Shown: positions 1-7,749 of the stretch, piece after piece | How the letters are laid out: each line of letters opens with the position of its first letter | How positions within the stretch are numbered: position 1 is the first letter of the stretch | NCBI GenBank assembly: GCA_964537965.1 | Contig: CAZIDB010000118.1 | Coordinates: 1 to 14,682, forward strand | Direction: 5' to 3' | DNA: 14,682 nt | Origin: SURF-24 sp964537965 | GTDB taxonomy: Bacteria > Bacteroidota > Ignavibacteria > Ignavibacteriales > SURF-24 | The notes under the pieces: generated by a model | Database searches by the model: none | What the model was told of the DNA's origin: nothing | What the model saw: only the letters and a program-made list of their open reading frames with translations | Translations under genes and position numbers: made by a program

Positions 1-167
1 GCGGCGGAGTGTTTGGACCTGCAGTAAAATTTTTGAATGAAATAATGAATGAAGCACGCAAATGGGCTCAGCCTATAAGCATAAATCAGGTTACACTTGA
101 AGGTTCAACACTTGGCGGTAATGCCGGTTTAATTGGCGCCGGATATCTTGCGTTGAAAGAAGATTAA
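1..167 (+). CDS. ROK-family sugar kinase (glucokinase-like), C-terminal fragment
   Basis: The reading frame is open from base 3 to the TAA at 165-167 and its start lies before the window, so only about 54 C-terminal residues are visible. They begin GGVFGPAV and end with LGGNAGLIGAGYLALKED. The glycine-rich LGGNAGLIGA block near the C-terminus is characteristic of ROK proteins, a family of ATP-dependent sugar kinases (glucose, N-acetylglucosamine, N-acetylmannosamine) and sugar-responsive repressors. The DNA-binding or kinase-specific N-terminal part is not visible, so kinase versus repressor cannot be settled, though a kinase is more likely beside a transporter. The stop is 31 bases before the MFS transporter gene on the same strand, suggesting co-transcription. 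The sugar substrate cannot be read from this fragment. Confidence 0.85.
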   Translation, partial: GGVFGPAVKFLNEIMNEARKWAQPISINQVTLEGSTLGGNAGLIGAGYLALKED

Positions 168-198
168 CAAATAAGAATTCCTCATCAGGAGAAATTTT

Positions 199-1362
199 AT
201 GTACAAAAAAAATTTAGTGTTTGCTGCCGCCTGTCTTGGAATGCTTTTATTCGGAATCGCATTTCTGTCCTTAGGAACAATAATGTCTTACCTAACGGAA
301 CAGTACAGAATTTCCGGCGAAACACTTGGATTATTATCTGCTGTACTTCCGGCAGGCATTTTAACCGGTTCACTTATTTTTGGTCCGCTTGTAGATAAGT
401 ATGGCTACAAGGCTCTTCTTATTATAAGCTCACTGCTGCTTGCGGCTGCATTTGAAATTATAGCTTTCACAAATTCATTCGGACTTGTGTTGATCGCATA
501 TTTTCTTATCGGGTTTGGCGGCGGCGCTTTAAACGGCGGAACAAATGCATTAGTATCTGTAATAACCACTGAAGGAAAAGGTTCTAATTTAAGTTTTCTT
601 GGTGTGTTCTTTGGAATAGGAGCAATGGGAATGCCCGGCTTACTTGGTTTGCTCTCAAAGGCGATGAGCGTTTCAAACATAATTGCCTCTGTAGGCTTCT
701 TTATTTTACTTCCTGCTTTTTATTTCCTTGTAATAAAATTTCCGAATCCTATTCAGCAAAAAGGGATTAAGTTTTCTGAAAATTTAAAGCTTGTAAAAAG
801 CCCGGCAATACTAATTCTTTTAGGTTTCGTTTTATTTTTTGAAAGCGGGCTGGAAGGTATAACAAATAACTGGAGTGCGGCATTCCTTGAAAAAGGCAAA
901 GGTATTGATGTTGAATCTTCTCTATATGCACTTACTATTTTAAATCTTGGTTTGTTAATAACAAGACTAGCATTGGGATTTATGCTGAAAAAAATCCGTC
1001 CGTTTGTTGTACAGTTTGCATGCCTGGCATTAATTCTTGTCGGAGCAATTCTGTTATTAACTTCTAACTCAGTTACTGTAGCATACATTGGAGTAGCATT
1101 ATTAGGCATTGGATTCGCTCCCGGTTTTCCTGTTGTACTTGGTTATATCGGAGAATTATATGCCGAAGTTACAGGAACAGCATTCAGTATCGCAATAACA
1201 ATTGCTTTGGTTGGCAACACTCTTTTGAATTATCTTGTCGGTTCACTTTCCATTCCATTCGGAATAGGTATATTCCCGGTAATACAAATAATAAGTGTTT
1301 TGTTAATGTCATTGGTTTTCTGGATTGCACTTGGAAGATTGAAAAGCAAAATAAAAGTTTAA
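199..1362 (+). CDS. MFS transporter, probably sugar uptake
   Basis: The product is 387 residues, almost entirely hydrophobic, with a pattern fitting 12 transmembrane helices and a short central loop around residues 180-200. This is the normal size and form of a Major Facilitator Superfamily secondary transporter of the inner membrane. The loop between helices 2 and 3 carries the signature GPLVDKYGYK at about residues 62-71. The second half has an acidic pair in FESGLEG (about 214-220) followed by NNW, a layout reminiscent of fucose/glucose permease-like MFS proteins. The start is supported by AGGAG at 187-191, upstream of the ATG. It lies between a ROK-family protein and a SIS-domain protein with gaps of 31 and 38 bases, so it probably imports the sugar those proteins handle. 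The substrate is inference from context only. Confidence 0.88.
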   Translation: MYKKNLVFAAACLGMLLFGIAFLSLGTIMSYLTEQYRISGETLGLLSAVLPAGILTGSLIFGPLVDKYGYKALLIISSLLLAAAFEIIAFTNSFGLVLIAYFLIGFGGGALNGGTNALVSVITTEGKGSNLSFLGVFFGIGAMGMPGLLGLLSKAMSVSNIIASVGFFILLPAFYFLVIKFPNPIQQKGIKFSENLKLVKSPAILILLGFVLFFESGLEGITNNWSAAFLEKGKGIDVESSLYALTILNLGLLITRLALGFMLKKIRPFVVQFACLALILVGAILLLTSNSVTVAYIGVALLGIGFAPGFPVVLGYIGELYAEVTGTAFSIAITIALVGNTLLNYLVGSLSIPFGIGIFPVIQIISVLLMSLVFWIALGRLKSKIKV

Positions 1363-1400
1363 CTAATAAATCAAATAAATAATTTCATAAGGAAAATAAA

Positions 1401-2162
1401 ATGTTAGCAAAAATATGGTTGGACCACGCGAAAGGAGTGATGGATAAAATTGAACAAACCCAAATGGAGGATATTCAAAAAGCTGCTTTGATAATGGCAG
1501 ATACTATCGAAGCGGGCAGATGGGTTCATACCTTTGGATGCGGTCATGCTACTTTACCAATAGAGGAAATGTACCCAAGAATCGGTGGATTCGTCGGCTT
1601 CCATCCGATGATTGAATTACCGCTTACATTCTTCACAAATATTGTTGGTGGCATGAGCGTTCATCAGTTTGTGTTCCTTGAAAGAGTTGAAGGTTACGGC
1701 AATGAAATAATGAAGGGATACAATTTTGATTCAAAAGATTGTATGTGGTTGTTCTCGCATACAGGTATTAACGCCGTAAATATAGATGTTGCTCTTGAAG
1801 CAAAAAAGAAAGGAATGAAAGTAATTGTTTATGGTTCTGCTAAAGAAGCCGAAGGAAAACAAACAAGACATAGCTGCGGCAAAACTATTTTTGAGTTGGC
1901 AGATATTATTGTTGACACCTGTGTTCCTATTCAGGATGCCTGCGTTCCGCTAAAAAATCATTTTGATAAAGTAGGACCAATTTCTACTATGGCTTTCGTA
2001 ACTGCTGTTTGGATGACTGTAACAACTGTTGCAGAAATTCTTGCTGACCGCGGAGTTAAACTATATATTCATCCTTCCCATAATGTACCGGGTGATACAA
2101 CAGCTAAAGAAAGATTAAGCGAAGCTTTATATGAATATAAACGCAGAATAGCCGGAGTCTAA
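1401..2162 (+). CDS. SIS-domain phosphosugar-binding protein, UPF0309-like
   Basis: The 253-residue product has a SIS (sugar isomerase) fold. It shows a glycine-rich first strand-loop, HTFGCGHA (about residues 43-50), and the second phosphosugar-binding block SHTGINAVNIDVALEAKKKG (about 119-138). RHSCGK (156-161) and the C-terminal IHPSHNVPGD are also conserved in the UPF0309 group of 'sugar isomerase domain' proteins. Members bind phosphorylated sugars but their reactions are poorly defined; the protein should be cytoplasmic. The ATG at 1401 has AAGGA at 1389-1393. A second in-frame ATG at 1440 follows AAGGAG too closely (2 bases), and residues 1-13 resemble the usual family N-terminus, so 1401 is preferred. 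It ends a cassette with the MFS and ROK genes, suggesting an isomerase or phosphosugar-sensing role in that sugar pathway. Confidence 0.85.
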   Translation: MLAKIWLDHAKGVMDKIEQTQMEDIQKAALIMADTIEAGRWVHTFGCGHATLPIEEMYPRIGGFVGFHPMIELPLTFFTNIVGGMSVHQFVFLERVEGYGNEIMKGYNFDSKDCMWLFSHTGINAVNIDVALEAKKKGMKVIVYGSAKEAEGKQTRHSCGKTIFELADIIVDTCVPIQDACVPLKNHFDKVGPISTMAFVTAVWMTVTTVAEILADRGVKLYIHPSHNVPGDTTAKERLSEALYEYKRRIAGV

Positions 2163-2179
2163 AACTTTATAACAACGTT

Positions 2180-2211
2180 TTGAATGATTGATTGTTTGAA
2201 TGCTTGAATGA
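2180..2211 (+). repeat. Four tandem copies of an 8-base unit (TTGAATGN)
   Basis: Directly after the SIS gene are four head-to-tail octamers: TTGAATGA, TTGATTGT, TTGAATGC and TTGAATGA, with only one internal mismatch apart from the variable last base. The array ends where the A-rich lead of the terminator begins. It is noncoding, and a function is not evident. Short tandem arrays like this can vary in copy number by slippage. Confidence 0.75.
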
Positions 2212-2247
2212 AAAAAATAAAAGCCTGCTTTTAACAGCAGGCTTTTT
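2212..2247. terminator. Bidirectional intrinsic terminator between SIS gene and gdhA
   Basis: A perfect 9-bp stem, AAGCCTGCT at 2221-2229 and AGCAGGCTT at 2237-2245 (the 3' arm starts at A2236 if the T-A closing pair is used), encloses a loop of about 6 bases. It is preceded by an A-run and followed by TTTTT. The A-run becomes the U-run on the opposite strand, so the hairpin can end transcription both from the SIS cassette (+) and from gdhA (-), which converge here. Confidence 0.88.
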
Positions 2248-2260
2248 ATTAAGTTCTTAT

Positions 2261-2294
2261 ACCCCTTCCCTTTGGGAAGGGGCTGGGGATGGGC
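2261..2294. repeat. REP-like GC-rich palindromic element next to the gdhA stop
   Basis: CCCCTTCCC (2262-2270) and GGGAAGGGG (2274-2282) form a perfect 9-bp stem with a three-base loop, followed by a G-rich tail (CTGGGGATGGG). The block is far more GC-rich than its surroundings and lies 2 bases from the gdhA stop codon, on the far side of the terminator. From memory, elements with a CCCC...GGGG hairpin and a CTGGGG tail recur between genes in Bacteroidota-type genomes. Only one copy is in this window, so repeat status is inferred from form. Confidence 0.6.
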
Positions 2295-2296
2295 TT

Positions 2297-3637
2297 TTAT
2301 ACTAAACCCTGATCTAACATTGCATCGGCTACTTTTAAGAATCCTGCAATGTTTGCACCAATAACATAATTTCCCGGGAATCCAAATCTATCTGCTGTTG
2401 TAACACAAGTATTGTGTATTCTGATCATGATTTCATGTAAGCGGGTATCTACTTCTTCCCTTGACCAAGGCAAACGCATACTATTCTGTGACATTTCTAA
2501 TCCTGATGTAGCCACACCTCCGGCGTTAGAAGCTTTACCCGGAGAATATAAAATCTTAGCATCTGTAAATACTTTATATCCCTCCAATGTTGTAGGCATG
2601 TTAGCTCCTTCGCAAACGCAAATACAGCCATTCTTAATTAATTCTTTTGCATCTTCACCATTCAGTTCATTCTGGGTAGCACAAGGCATTGCAACATCAA
2701 CCTTAATACCCCATGGTCTCTTGCCGGCATAGAACGGTACCTTAAATTCTTTTGCATAAGGTTCAACTGCATCCTGCGCGCTTGCTCTTAATTTTAACAT
2801 GTAATCTATCTTCTCACCACTTATACCATCTTTATCATAAACAAATCCATCAGGACCGGAAAGAGTTACAACCTTACCACCGAGTTGATTAATTTTTATA
2901 ACAGCACCCCAGGCAACGTTTCCAAAACCGGAAACCGCAAATACTTTTCCGTCAATCTTTTCGCCCTTAGTCTTAAGCATTTCTTCAGCAAAATAAACTG
3001 CGCCGAAACCAGTTGCTTCAGGACGAACAAGTGAACCGCCCCAGTTTAATCCTTTGCCTGTAAGTACACCACTAAATTCATTTCTTAATCTCTTATACTG
3101 ACCAAATAAGAAACCTATTTCTCTTCCGCCAACACCAATATCACCGGCAGGTACATCTGTATCCGGACCGATATGACGGAATAATTCAGTCATAAAACTC
3201 TGGCAGAAACGCATTACTTCATTATCGCTTTTTCCTTTTGGATCGAAATCGGAACCGCCTTTTCCACCGCCCATTGGTAATGTTGTAAGTGAATTTTTAA
3301 ATATCTGTTCGAATCCTAAAAACTTCAGTATACCAAGAGTAACCGACGGGTGAAACCTTAAACCACCTTTATAAGGCCCGATAGCGCTGTTAAATTCTAC
3401 TCTGAAACCACGATTAATTCTTATATTTCCCTGATCATCCATCCATGGTACGCGGAAAATAATAGTTCTTTCCGGCTCAACCATTCTCTCTAAAATTCTT
3501 GCTGCTTTGTATTCAGGATGCCTTTCAAGAACCACGTCTAATGATTCGGCAACTTCCTGAACTGCCTGATGAAATTCCGGTTCTGCCGGGTTTTTAGCTT
3601 TTACCTCGGCAATAATTTTGTTGATATACTCTGACAT
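2297..3637 (-). CDS. gdhA: NADP-type glutamate dehydrogenase
   Basis: The 446-residue protein is full length for the hexameric bacterial glutamate dehydrogenases, which interconvert 2-oxoglutarate plus ammonium and glutamate in the cytoplasm. The substrate-binding block PMGGGKGGSDFDPKGK (about 121-136) includes the catalytic lysine at about 126. DVPAGDIGVGGREIG (about 161-175) carries the conserved catalytic aspartate at about 165. The dinucleotide fold begins with VSGFGNVAWG (about 235-244), and the following strand ends in LSGPDG rather than an acidic NAD-type end, consistent with NADP(H) preference. The ATG at 3637 is preceded by AGGTG (3643-3647 on the plus strand) five bases away. It converges with the SIS gene and follows the antiporter gene on the same strand after 215 bases, probably from its own promoter. 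The likely role is ammonium assimilation. Confidence 0.96.
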   Translation of the reverse strand: MSEYINKIIAEVKAKNPAEPEFHQAVQEVAESLDVVLERHPEYKAARILERMVEPERTIIFRVPWMDDQGNIRINRGFRVEFNSAIGPYKGGLRFHPSVTLGILKFLGFEQIFKNSLTTLPMGGGKGGSDFDPKGKSDNEVMRFCQSFMTELFRHIGPDTDVPAGDIGVGGREIGFLFGQYKRLRNEFSGVLTGKGLNWGGSLVRPEATGFGAVYFAEEMLKTKGEKIDGKVFAVSGFGNVAWGAVIKINQLGGKVVTLSGPDGFVYDKDGISGEKIDYMLKLRASAQDAVEPYAKEFKVPFYAGKRPWGIKVDVAMPCATQNELNGEDAKELIKNGCICVCEGANMPTTLEGYKVFTDAKILYSPGKASNAGGVATSGLEMSQNSMRLPWSREEVDTRLHEIMIRIHNTCVTTADRFGFPGNYVIGANIAGFLKVADAMLDQGLV

Positions 3638-3676
3638 AAAAACACCTAAATATTATTTTTTGAATTTTACCTAGTG

Positions 3677-3703
3677 CAAAACTAACGATAACTTGATAAG
3701 CAA
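3677..3703 (-). promoter_or_regulatory. Candidate gdhA promoter (TAnnTTTG type)
   Basis: Read on the minus strand, TAGTTTTG (3677-3684) matches the Bacteroidota -7 consensus TAnnTTTG exactly, about 40 bases before the gdhA ATG. A TTG at 3701-3703 could be the -33 element, but the 16-base spacer is shorter than the usual 19-21, which lowers confidence. Confidence 0.35.
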
Positions 3704-3754
3704 CATTAGTTCTCTTTGGCCTTGCCCTTTCAAGTTTGATGCCCGTTTAATATT

Positions 3755-3775
3755 AGGTTTAAGTTACTTAAACCT
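3755..3775. other. Perfect 9-bp inverted repeat upstream of gdhA
   Basis: AGGTTTAAG (3755-3763) and CTTAAACCT (3767-3775) are perfect complements with the loop TTA, about 118 bases before the gdhA start and 78 bases beyond the antiporter stop. In the direction of both genes (minus) it is followed by a mixed A/T sequence rather than a U-run, so it is a poor intrinsic terminator. It could be an operator for gdhA or a 3'-end hairpin of the antiporter mRNA. The rest of the 3638-3852 gap shows nothing else I can name. Confidence 0.4.
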
Positions 3776-3852
3776 GTTTTGATATATTCAAGGAATTAAA
3801 ATTTCTTAAAATTAAAAATCGTATTTCCTAAATAAGTGAAACTTGGTATTGT

Positions 3853-5832
3853 TTAATCAATATTTCCTGTGTTTAGCAATGAAATAGCATTATCAACCGA
3901 AAGATGATTACCATAAAGGACAAGTGTATCACCCGAACTAATGACTTCTTTTCCTGATGGATTTGTTATTGTTATACCATTCCTTATAATAGCAATTATG
4001 GTTGCTCCTGTAAGATCTCTGATATTTAGCTCTTTAATACTCTTTTCAAGATTCGGGTTGGATTCCTCAACAAAAAAACTTTCAGTCAGTCCTTCAGCCA
4101 GAATTTTATCTATTTGTGAAAGAGGATGAAATTCTGTTGAATCTTTTCTAAGCATACCATAAGATTCCTGACGGATAATATTAGCCTGTTTAACAACTAT
4201 ATTAATAGGAATATGGTATTTTTGCAGAACCTTAGTAAATATCTGAAGCGAAGTTTCAAACTCTTCCGGTATAACCTCATCCGCACCAATTTTTATTAAT
4301 TCTTCAACCTCATTAATATATCTTGTTCTAACAATACAGTGCACCTTGGGATTCATTTCTTTAACCATTTTAATTCCAAACCTTGTAGAAAGCGGATCTG
4401 AAATTAAAAAACAAATTACCGAAGCCGTTTTAATACCTGCTTCTTCAAGCACTTCTCTTTTTGTTATATCGCCATAAATAAGGTTTTCATTTTTGTCCTT
4501 GAATTCCCGCACTGTTTTAGGATTTAACTCAAGTGCTATAAATTTTATTCCTGTTTCCTTTAACACTCTGGCCAGGTTTTTACCATTCATTCCGTAACCT
4601 CCTATGATGACATGATTCACAAGAGATTTTTCCTTGCTCTTTTTCATTGAACTATCTGCAAGAGAATCATACTTTGTAAGCCTTTGAGAAAGCTTCGGCA
4701 CAATCTGGTAAATAACAGGTGTTAATAACATTGTGGCCACAGACGCAGTTAAGAATGCTGCATACTGGTCAGAGTTAATAATCTTATAGTTCATTCCAAC
4801 ATGAATTAAAACAAATGAAAACTCTCCAACCTGAGCTAATAGAAATCCTGCTATAATTCCAACACGTGGAGGATACTTCATAAAAATAATTATAAAGAAA
4901 ATTACAAGTACTTTTATAAGAATCAATCCAATAGTAAGGATGATACTTGGGACAGGAAACTGTACAATATAATTTACATCCAGTAACAAACCGATAGAAA
5001 CAAAGAACAGACTATTAAATGCGTCTTTAAGAGGAATAATATCCGCCACTACCTGATGGCTGAAATCTGTTTCCGAGAGAATAAGCCCGGCAATAAATGC
5101 ACCCAATGCAAGAGAAAGCCCGATTGATTCTGTAACATAAGCCGAACCAAGTATTAGTAGAATAACACCAATTGTAAAAGCTTCTCTTAACCTTATCTCT
5201 GCTAATTGTTTTAAAAGTTTTGGTAATGCAAACCTGAATATGACAACCGCTAAAATAAAAAGCACAAACGAAATTAAAAGTTTATTGACTCCAATCAGTA
5301 AGTCTGAATCTTTACTTGTACTGAGTATAGGAATGATTACTATAATTGGTACAAATGCCAGATCCTGAAAAATTGAAATACTTAGTGCAAACTTTCCATG
5401 AGGTGAATCTATTTCATTTTTATCTGTTAACAGCTTAAGCACTATTGCAGTACTGGAAATACTTACTAGTAACCCAAGAAAGATGCTTTGTTTCAGTTCT
5501 AATCCCCAAAAGAAAAAAGATGCGCCGGAAATTAACGTGGTTAAAAATATTTGCCAACTTCCTGAAACAAGAATAAGGTTTTTAAGTTGTTTAATTTTAC
5601 TTACAGAAACTTCAAGACCAATAGTAAACAAGAGCAGAATTACTCCAATCTCTGCCATTGCTTCGATAATGGATATCTCTTTGATTAAACCCAAACCATG
5701 CGGACCGATAATTATTCCTGCAATCAAAAATCCCGGAATGCTAGGAAGATTTATTCTTTTAAAAAGAAAAATAATAGCAAGAGAAACGGAAAGGATTATA
5801 ACGATTTGCTGGATGACTTGAATTTTGTCCAT
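3853..5832 (-). CDS. KefB/KefC-type monovalent cation:H+ antiporter with RCK domain
   Basis: The 659-residue protein has the three-part build of CPA2 antiporters. Residues 1-380 form a hydrophobic Na+/H+-exchanger membrane domain with GPHGLGLI (43-50), LLFTIGLEV (67-75), the QD ion-binding pair at 156-157 in SISIFQDLAF, and LLAQVGEFSFV (331-341). Residues about 405-540 form a TrkA-N/RCK nucleotide-binding domain with GGYGMNG (411-417) and an acidic residue (E435) ending the second strand, typical of NAD(H) binding. Residues about 580-655 resemble a TrkA-C ligand domain. Such proteins exchange K+ or Na+ for protons at the inner membrane and are gated by the cytoplasmic RCK module. Whether this one is glutathione-gated like E. 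coli KefC cannot be told. No clear Shine-Dalgarno sequence precedes the ATG. It is divergent from the M24 peptidase gene. Confidence 0.93.
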   Translation of the reverse strand: MDKIQVIQQIVIILSVSLAIIFLFKRINLPSIPGFLIAGIIIGPHGLGLIKEISIIEAMAEIGVILLLFTIGLEVSVSKIKQLKNLILVSGSWQIFLTTLISGASFFFWGLELKQSIFLGLLVSISSTAIVLKLLTDKNEIDSPHGKFALSISIFQDLAFVPIIVIIPILSTSKDSDLLIGVNKLLISFVLFILAVVIFRFALPKLLKQLAEIRLREAFTIGVILLILGSAYVTESIGLSLALGAFIAGLILSETDFSHQVVADIIPLKDAFNSLFFVSIGLLLDVNYIVQFPVPSIILTIGLILIKVLVIFFIIIFMKYPPRVGIIAGFLLAQVGEFSFVLIHVGMNYKIINSDQYAAFLTASVATMLLTPVIYQIVPKLSQRLTKYDSLADSSMKKSKEKSLVNHVIIGGYGMNGKNLARVLKETGIKFIALELNPKTVREFKDKNENLIYGDITKREVLEEAGIKTASVICFLISDPLSTRFGIKMVKEMNPKVHCIVRTRYINEVEELIKIGADEVIPEEFETSLQIFTKVLQKYHIPINIVVKQANIIRQESYGMLRKDSTEFHPLSQIDKILAEGLTESFFVEESNPNLEKSIKELNIRDLTGATIIAIIRNGITITNPSGKEVISSGDTLVLYGNHLSVDNAISLLNTGNID

Positions 5833-5863
5833 ATCGATGAAAAATTATTATTGCCTGGCTTTA

Positions 5864-5896
5864 TTTAAATGGCTAAGTTTAATATAACTAAATTTG
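5864..5896 (+). promoter_or_regulatory. Candidate promoter for the M24 peptidase gene
   Basis: TAAATTTG at 5889-5896 matches TAnnTTTG perfectly. A TTTA at 5864-5867 stands 21 bases upstream in the -33 position, one base off TTTG. A start site just downstream would give a leader of roughly 30 bases before the ATG at 5936. The region is the 103-base divergent gap shared with the antiporter gene. Confidence 0.42.
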
Positions 5897-5935
5897 GTCT
5901 ACTAAGAAATCCTGTTTCAATTTAAGGGATATATT

Positions 5936-7132
5936 ATGTCTAAAGAAATGATTCTTGAAAAGATTGCACAGGCAGTCAATATTCTGAATGAAAAAAATAT
6001 TGATATGTGGCTTATCTTCGTAAGAGAAAGCTCAAACATAAAAGATCCAAGTATGGATATTGTTGTGGGTACAAACTGCACCTGGCCTTCTGCATTTATT
6101 ATTACAAAATCGGGTGATACTATTGCTATCCTCGGATCTCTGGATGTCCCTAATATGAAAATGCAGGGAACATACCAGAATATTATTGGTTATGTGAAAT
6201 CAATTCATGAACCATTGGTTACAACTCTCCAGAAATATAAACCAAATAAAATTGCAATTAATTTTTCAAGAGACTCAAATATTGCTGACGGACTTACGCA
6301 TGGAATGTACCTTGAATTGGTTGATCAGTTGAAAGACACCGACTACGTAAACCGACTGATTTCGTCGGAGGAAATTATTTCGGCATTAAGAGGAAGAAAG
6401 TCTCCTGCCGAACTTGAATTGATGAAAACAGCTATTAAAGAAACCTTAAGGATTTTTGACGACGTTACAAATTTTATGAAACCCGGAATGACGGAACAGG
6501 AAGTTGCTTCATTTGTAAAAAATCTTGTTGAAGAACGCGGACTTGGATTAGCATGGGAAAAAGATTATTGCCCGTCAGTGTTCTCCGGACCAGATACAGC
6601 CGGGGCTCATGCCGGACCAACAAACAGAGTTATTCAACCCGGGCATGTTTTGAACATTGACTTCGGAGTAAACTACAAAGGATATTGCTCAGATTTGCAA
6701 AGGACTTGGTACATTTTACGTGAAAACGAGGATGCTCCACCTGCCGAGGTTTTAAGAGGATTCAACGTTATAAAAGAATCAATCCAGCTATCAGCTAAAG
6801 AATTAAAACCCGGTAAACTTGGCTGCGAGATTGATGATGTTGCAAGAAAATATATCACTTCAAACGGGTATGAAGAATTTCCTCATGCACTCGGTCATCA
6901 GATAGGACGAATGGCCCATGACGGTGGCGGGTTACTTTCTCCACGTTGGGAAAGATACGGTGATCTTCCATTCAAGACTATTGAAGAAAACCAGGTTTAT
7001 ACAATCGAACCAAGACTGCCGGTTAAGAATTACGGGATAGCTACTATTGAAGAAGAAGTTGTAGTCACTAAAGATGGCTGCGAGTTTTTATCATCCCCGC
7101 AGGAAAATATTTTTCTGATAAAATCCAGTTAA
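5936..7132 (+). CDS. M24-family metallopeptidase (Xaa-Pro aminopeptidase-like)
   Basis: The 398-residue protein has a creatinase-like N-terminal domain (about 1-155) and a pita-bread M24 catalytic domain (about 160-395), the usual size for aminopeptidase P or prolidase-like enzymes. The metal-site motifs are in order: HAGPT (225-229); VLNIDFGVNYKGYCSDLQRT (238-257) with D242 and D253; HALGHQIG (317-324) with H321; YTIEPRL (355-361) with E358; and TIEEEVVVT (370-378) with E372. All five expected metal ligands are therefore present and the enzyme should be active, removing N-terminal residues before proline or cleaving X-Pro dipeptides in the cytoplasm. No signal peptide is seen. AAGGGA at 5924-5929 supports the ATG. 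Exact substrate (peptide versus dipeptide) cannot be decided from sequence alone. Confidence 0.9.
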   Translation: MSKEMILEKIAQAVNILNEKNIDMWLIFVRESSNIKDPSMDIVVGTNCTWPSAFIITKSGDTIAILGSLDVPNMKMQGTYQNIIGYVKSIHEPLVTTLQKYKPNKIAINFSRDSNIADGLTHGMYLELVDQLKDTDYVNRLISSEEIISALRGRKSPAELELMKTAIKETLRIFDDVTNFMKPGMTEQEVASFVKNLVEERGLGLAWEKDYCPSVFSGPDTAGAHAGPTNRVIQPGHVLNIDFGVNYKGYCSDLQRTWYILRENEDAPPAEVLRGFNVIKESIQLSAKELKPGKLGCEIDDVARKYITSNGYEEFPHALGHQIGRMAHDGGGLLSPRWERYGDLPFKTIEENQVYTIEPRLPVKNYGIATIEEEVVVTKDGCEFLSSPQENIFLIKSS

Positions 7133-7185
7133 AACTTAACGGATGTAATCTAAATCATTTAATGAAATATGTGAAAAAAGATTAC

Positions 7186-7215
7186 TTGAAAATTATTTTT
7201 AATTAGTTATCTTTT
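7186..7215 (+). promoter_or_regulatory. Candidate promoter for the DUF2203 gene
   Basis: TTG at 7186-7188 is followed after 19 bases by TATCTTTT (7208-7215), which differs from TAnnTTTG only in the final base. It lies in the 151-base gap after the M24 peptidase gene, about 70 bases before the DUF2203 start. AT richness makes chance matches likely. Confidence 0.3.
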
Positions 7216-7283
7216 TAATAGAGTATGTCTTATGCAGGCTCTCTTTAAGCAGTGTAATTCAAATCTTTATTAGAAAGTAACCA

Positions 7284-7673
7284 ATGAATGAAATAAAAAG
7301 TTTTACTATTGAAGAAGCCAATAGAACCTTACCTTACGTTAAAAATATTGTAAGAGATATTCTGGTTGCAGGTACTATCTCGAGAAACCTTTCTCTTGAT
7401 CCTGTTAAGTCAAAACAGAATTCGCTACAAATAGAAAAGCTCGCCGAAAAAATAAATTCGCTTATAGAAGAACTTGAAAGCATTGGATGTTACTACAAGG
7501 ATTGGAGCTTTAATGTCGGTCTTGTAGATTTTCCTTCTATGATTGATGGAAATAAAGTATTGCTCTGCTGGCGTAGCGATGAAGAGGAGGTTAAGTATTA
7601 CCACGATTACAATACCGGTTATGCAGGCAGAAAACTAATTCCTGAAGAACTGATTCACAGTAAAATTTTATAA
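7284..7673 (+). CDS. DUF2203 family protein
   Basis: The 129-residue soluble protein matches DUF2203 from memory. It opens with FTIEEANRTLPYVKNIV (8-24), continues through a long helical stretch in which QIEKLAEKINSLIEELESIG forms a probable coiled coil, and ends with the signature KDWSFNVGLVDFPSM, VLLCWRSDEEEVKYYHDYNTGYAGRK. The GLVDFP, LCWR and YYH..NTGYAGR blocks are the conserved core. Function is unknown; no membrane segment or signal peptide is present, so it should be cytoplasmic. The start ATG lacks a clear Shine-Dalgarno sequence, as several genes here do. It converges with the OsmC gene and its stop overlaps the base of their shared hairpin. Confidence 0.85.
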   Translation: MNEIKSFTIEEANRTLPYVKNIVRDILVAGTISRNLSLDPVKSKQNSLQIEKLAEKINSLIEELESIGCYYKDWSFNVGLVDFPSMIDGNKVLLCWRSDEEEVKYYHDYNTGYAGRKLIPEELIHSKIL

Positions 7674-7674
7674 A

Positions 7675-7707
7675 ATCAGAGAGGCAGAAATTTTTCATCT
7701 CTCTGAT
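7675..7707 (-). terminator. Hairpin between DUF2203 and osmC-like genes
   Basis: ATCAGAGAG (7675-7683) and CTCTCTGAT (7699-7707) form a perfect 9-bp stem with a 15-base loop that can fold further (GAAA with TTTC). On the minus strand the stem is followed by TTTTATAAAATTTT, a fair U-rich tail, so it probably ends transcription of the OsmC-like gene. On the plus strand the tail is AAAG, so it is poor for DUF2203. Confidence 0.55.
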
Positions 7708-7749
7708 AAAGTTATCATGTTTGCCAGTTGACTGCAGCTAATGTTTAAA

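Noticed and set aside
405..1109. Minus-strand frames inside the MFS transporter gene
   Set aside because: They are shadows of a clear plus-strand membrane protein and have proline-rich, non-family sequences.
1440..1442. An alternative downstream start for the SIS-domain gene behind AAGGAG
   Set aside because: The spacing of two bases is too short, and the first 13 residues look like the usual family N-terminus.
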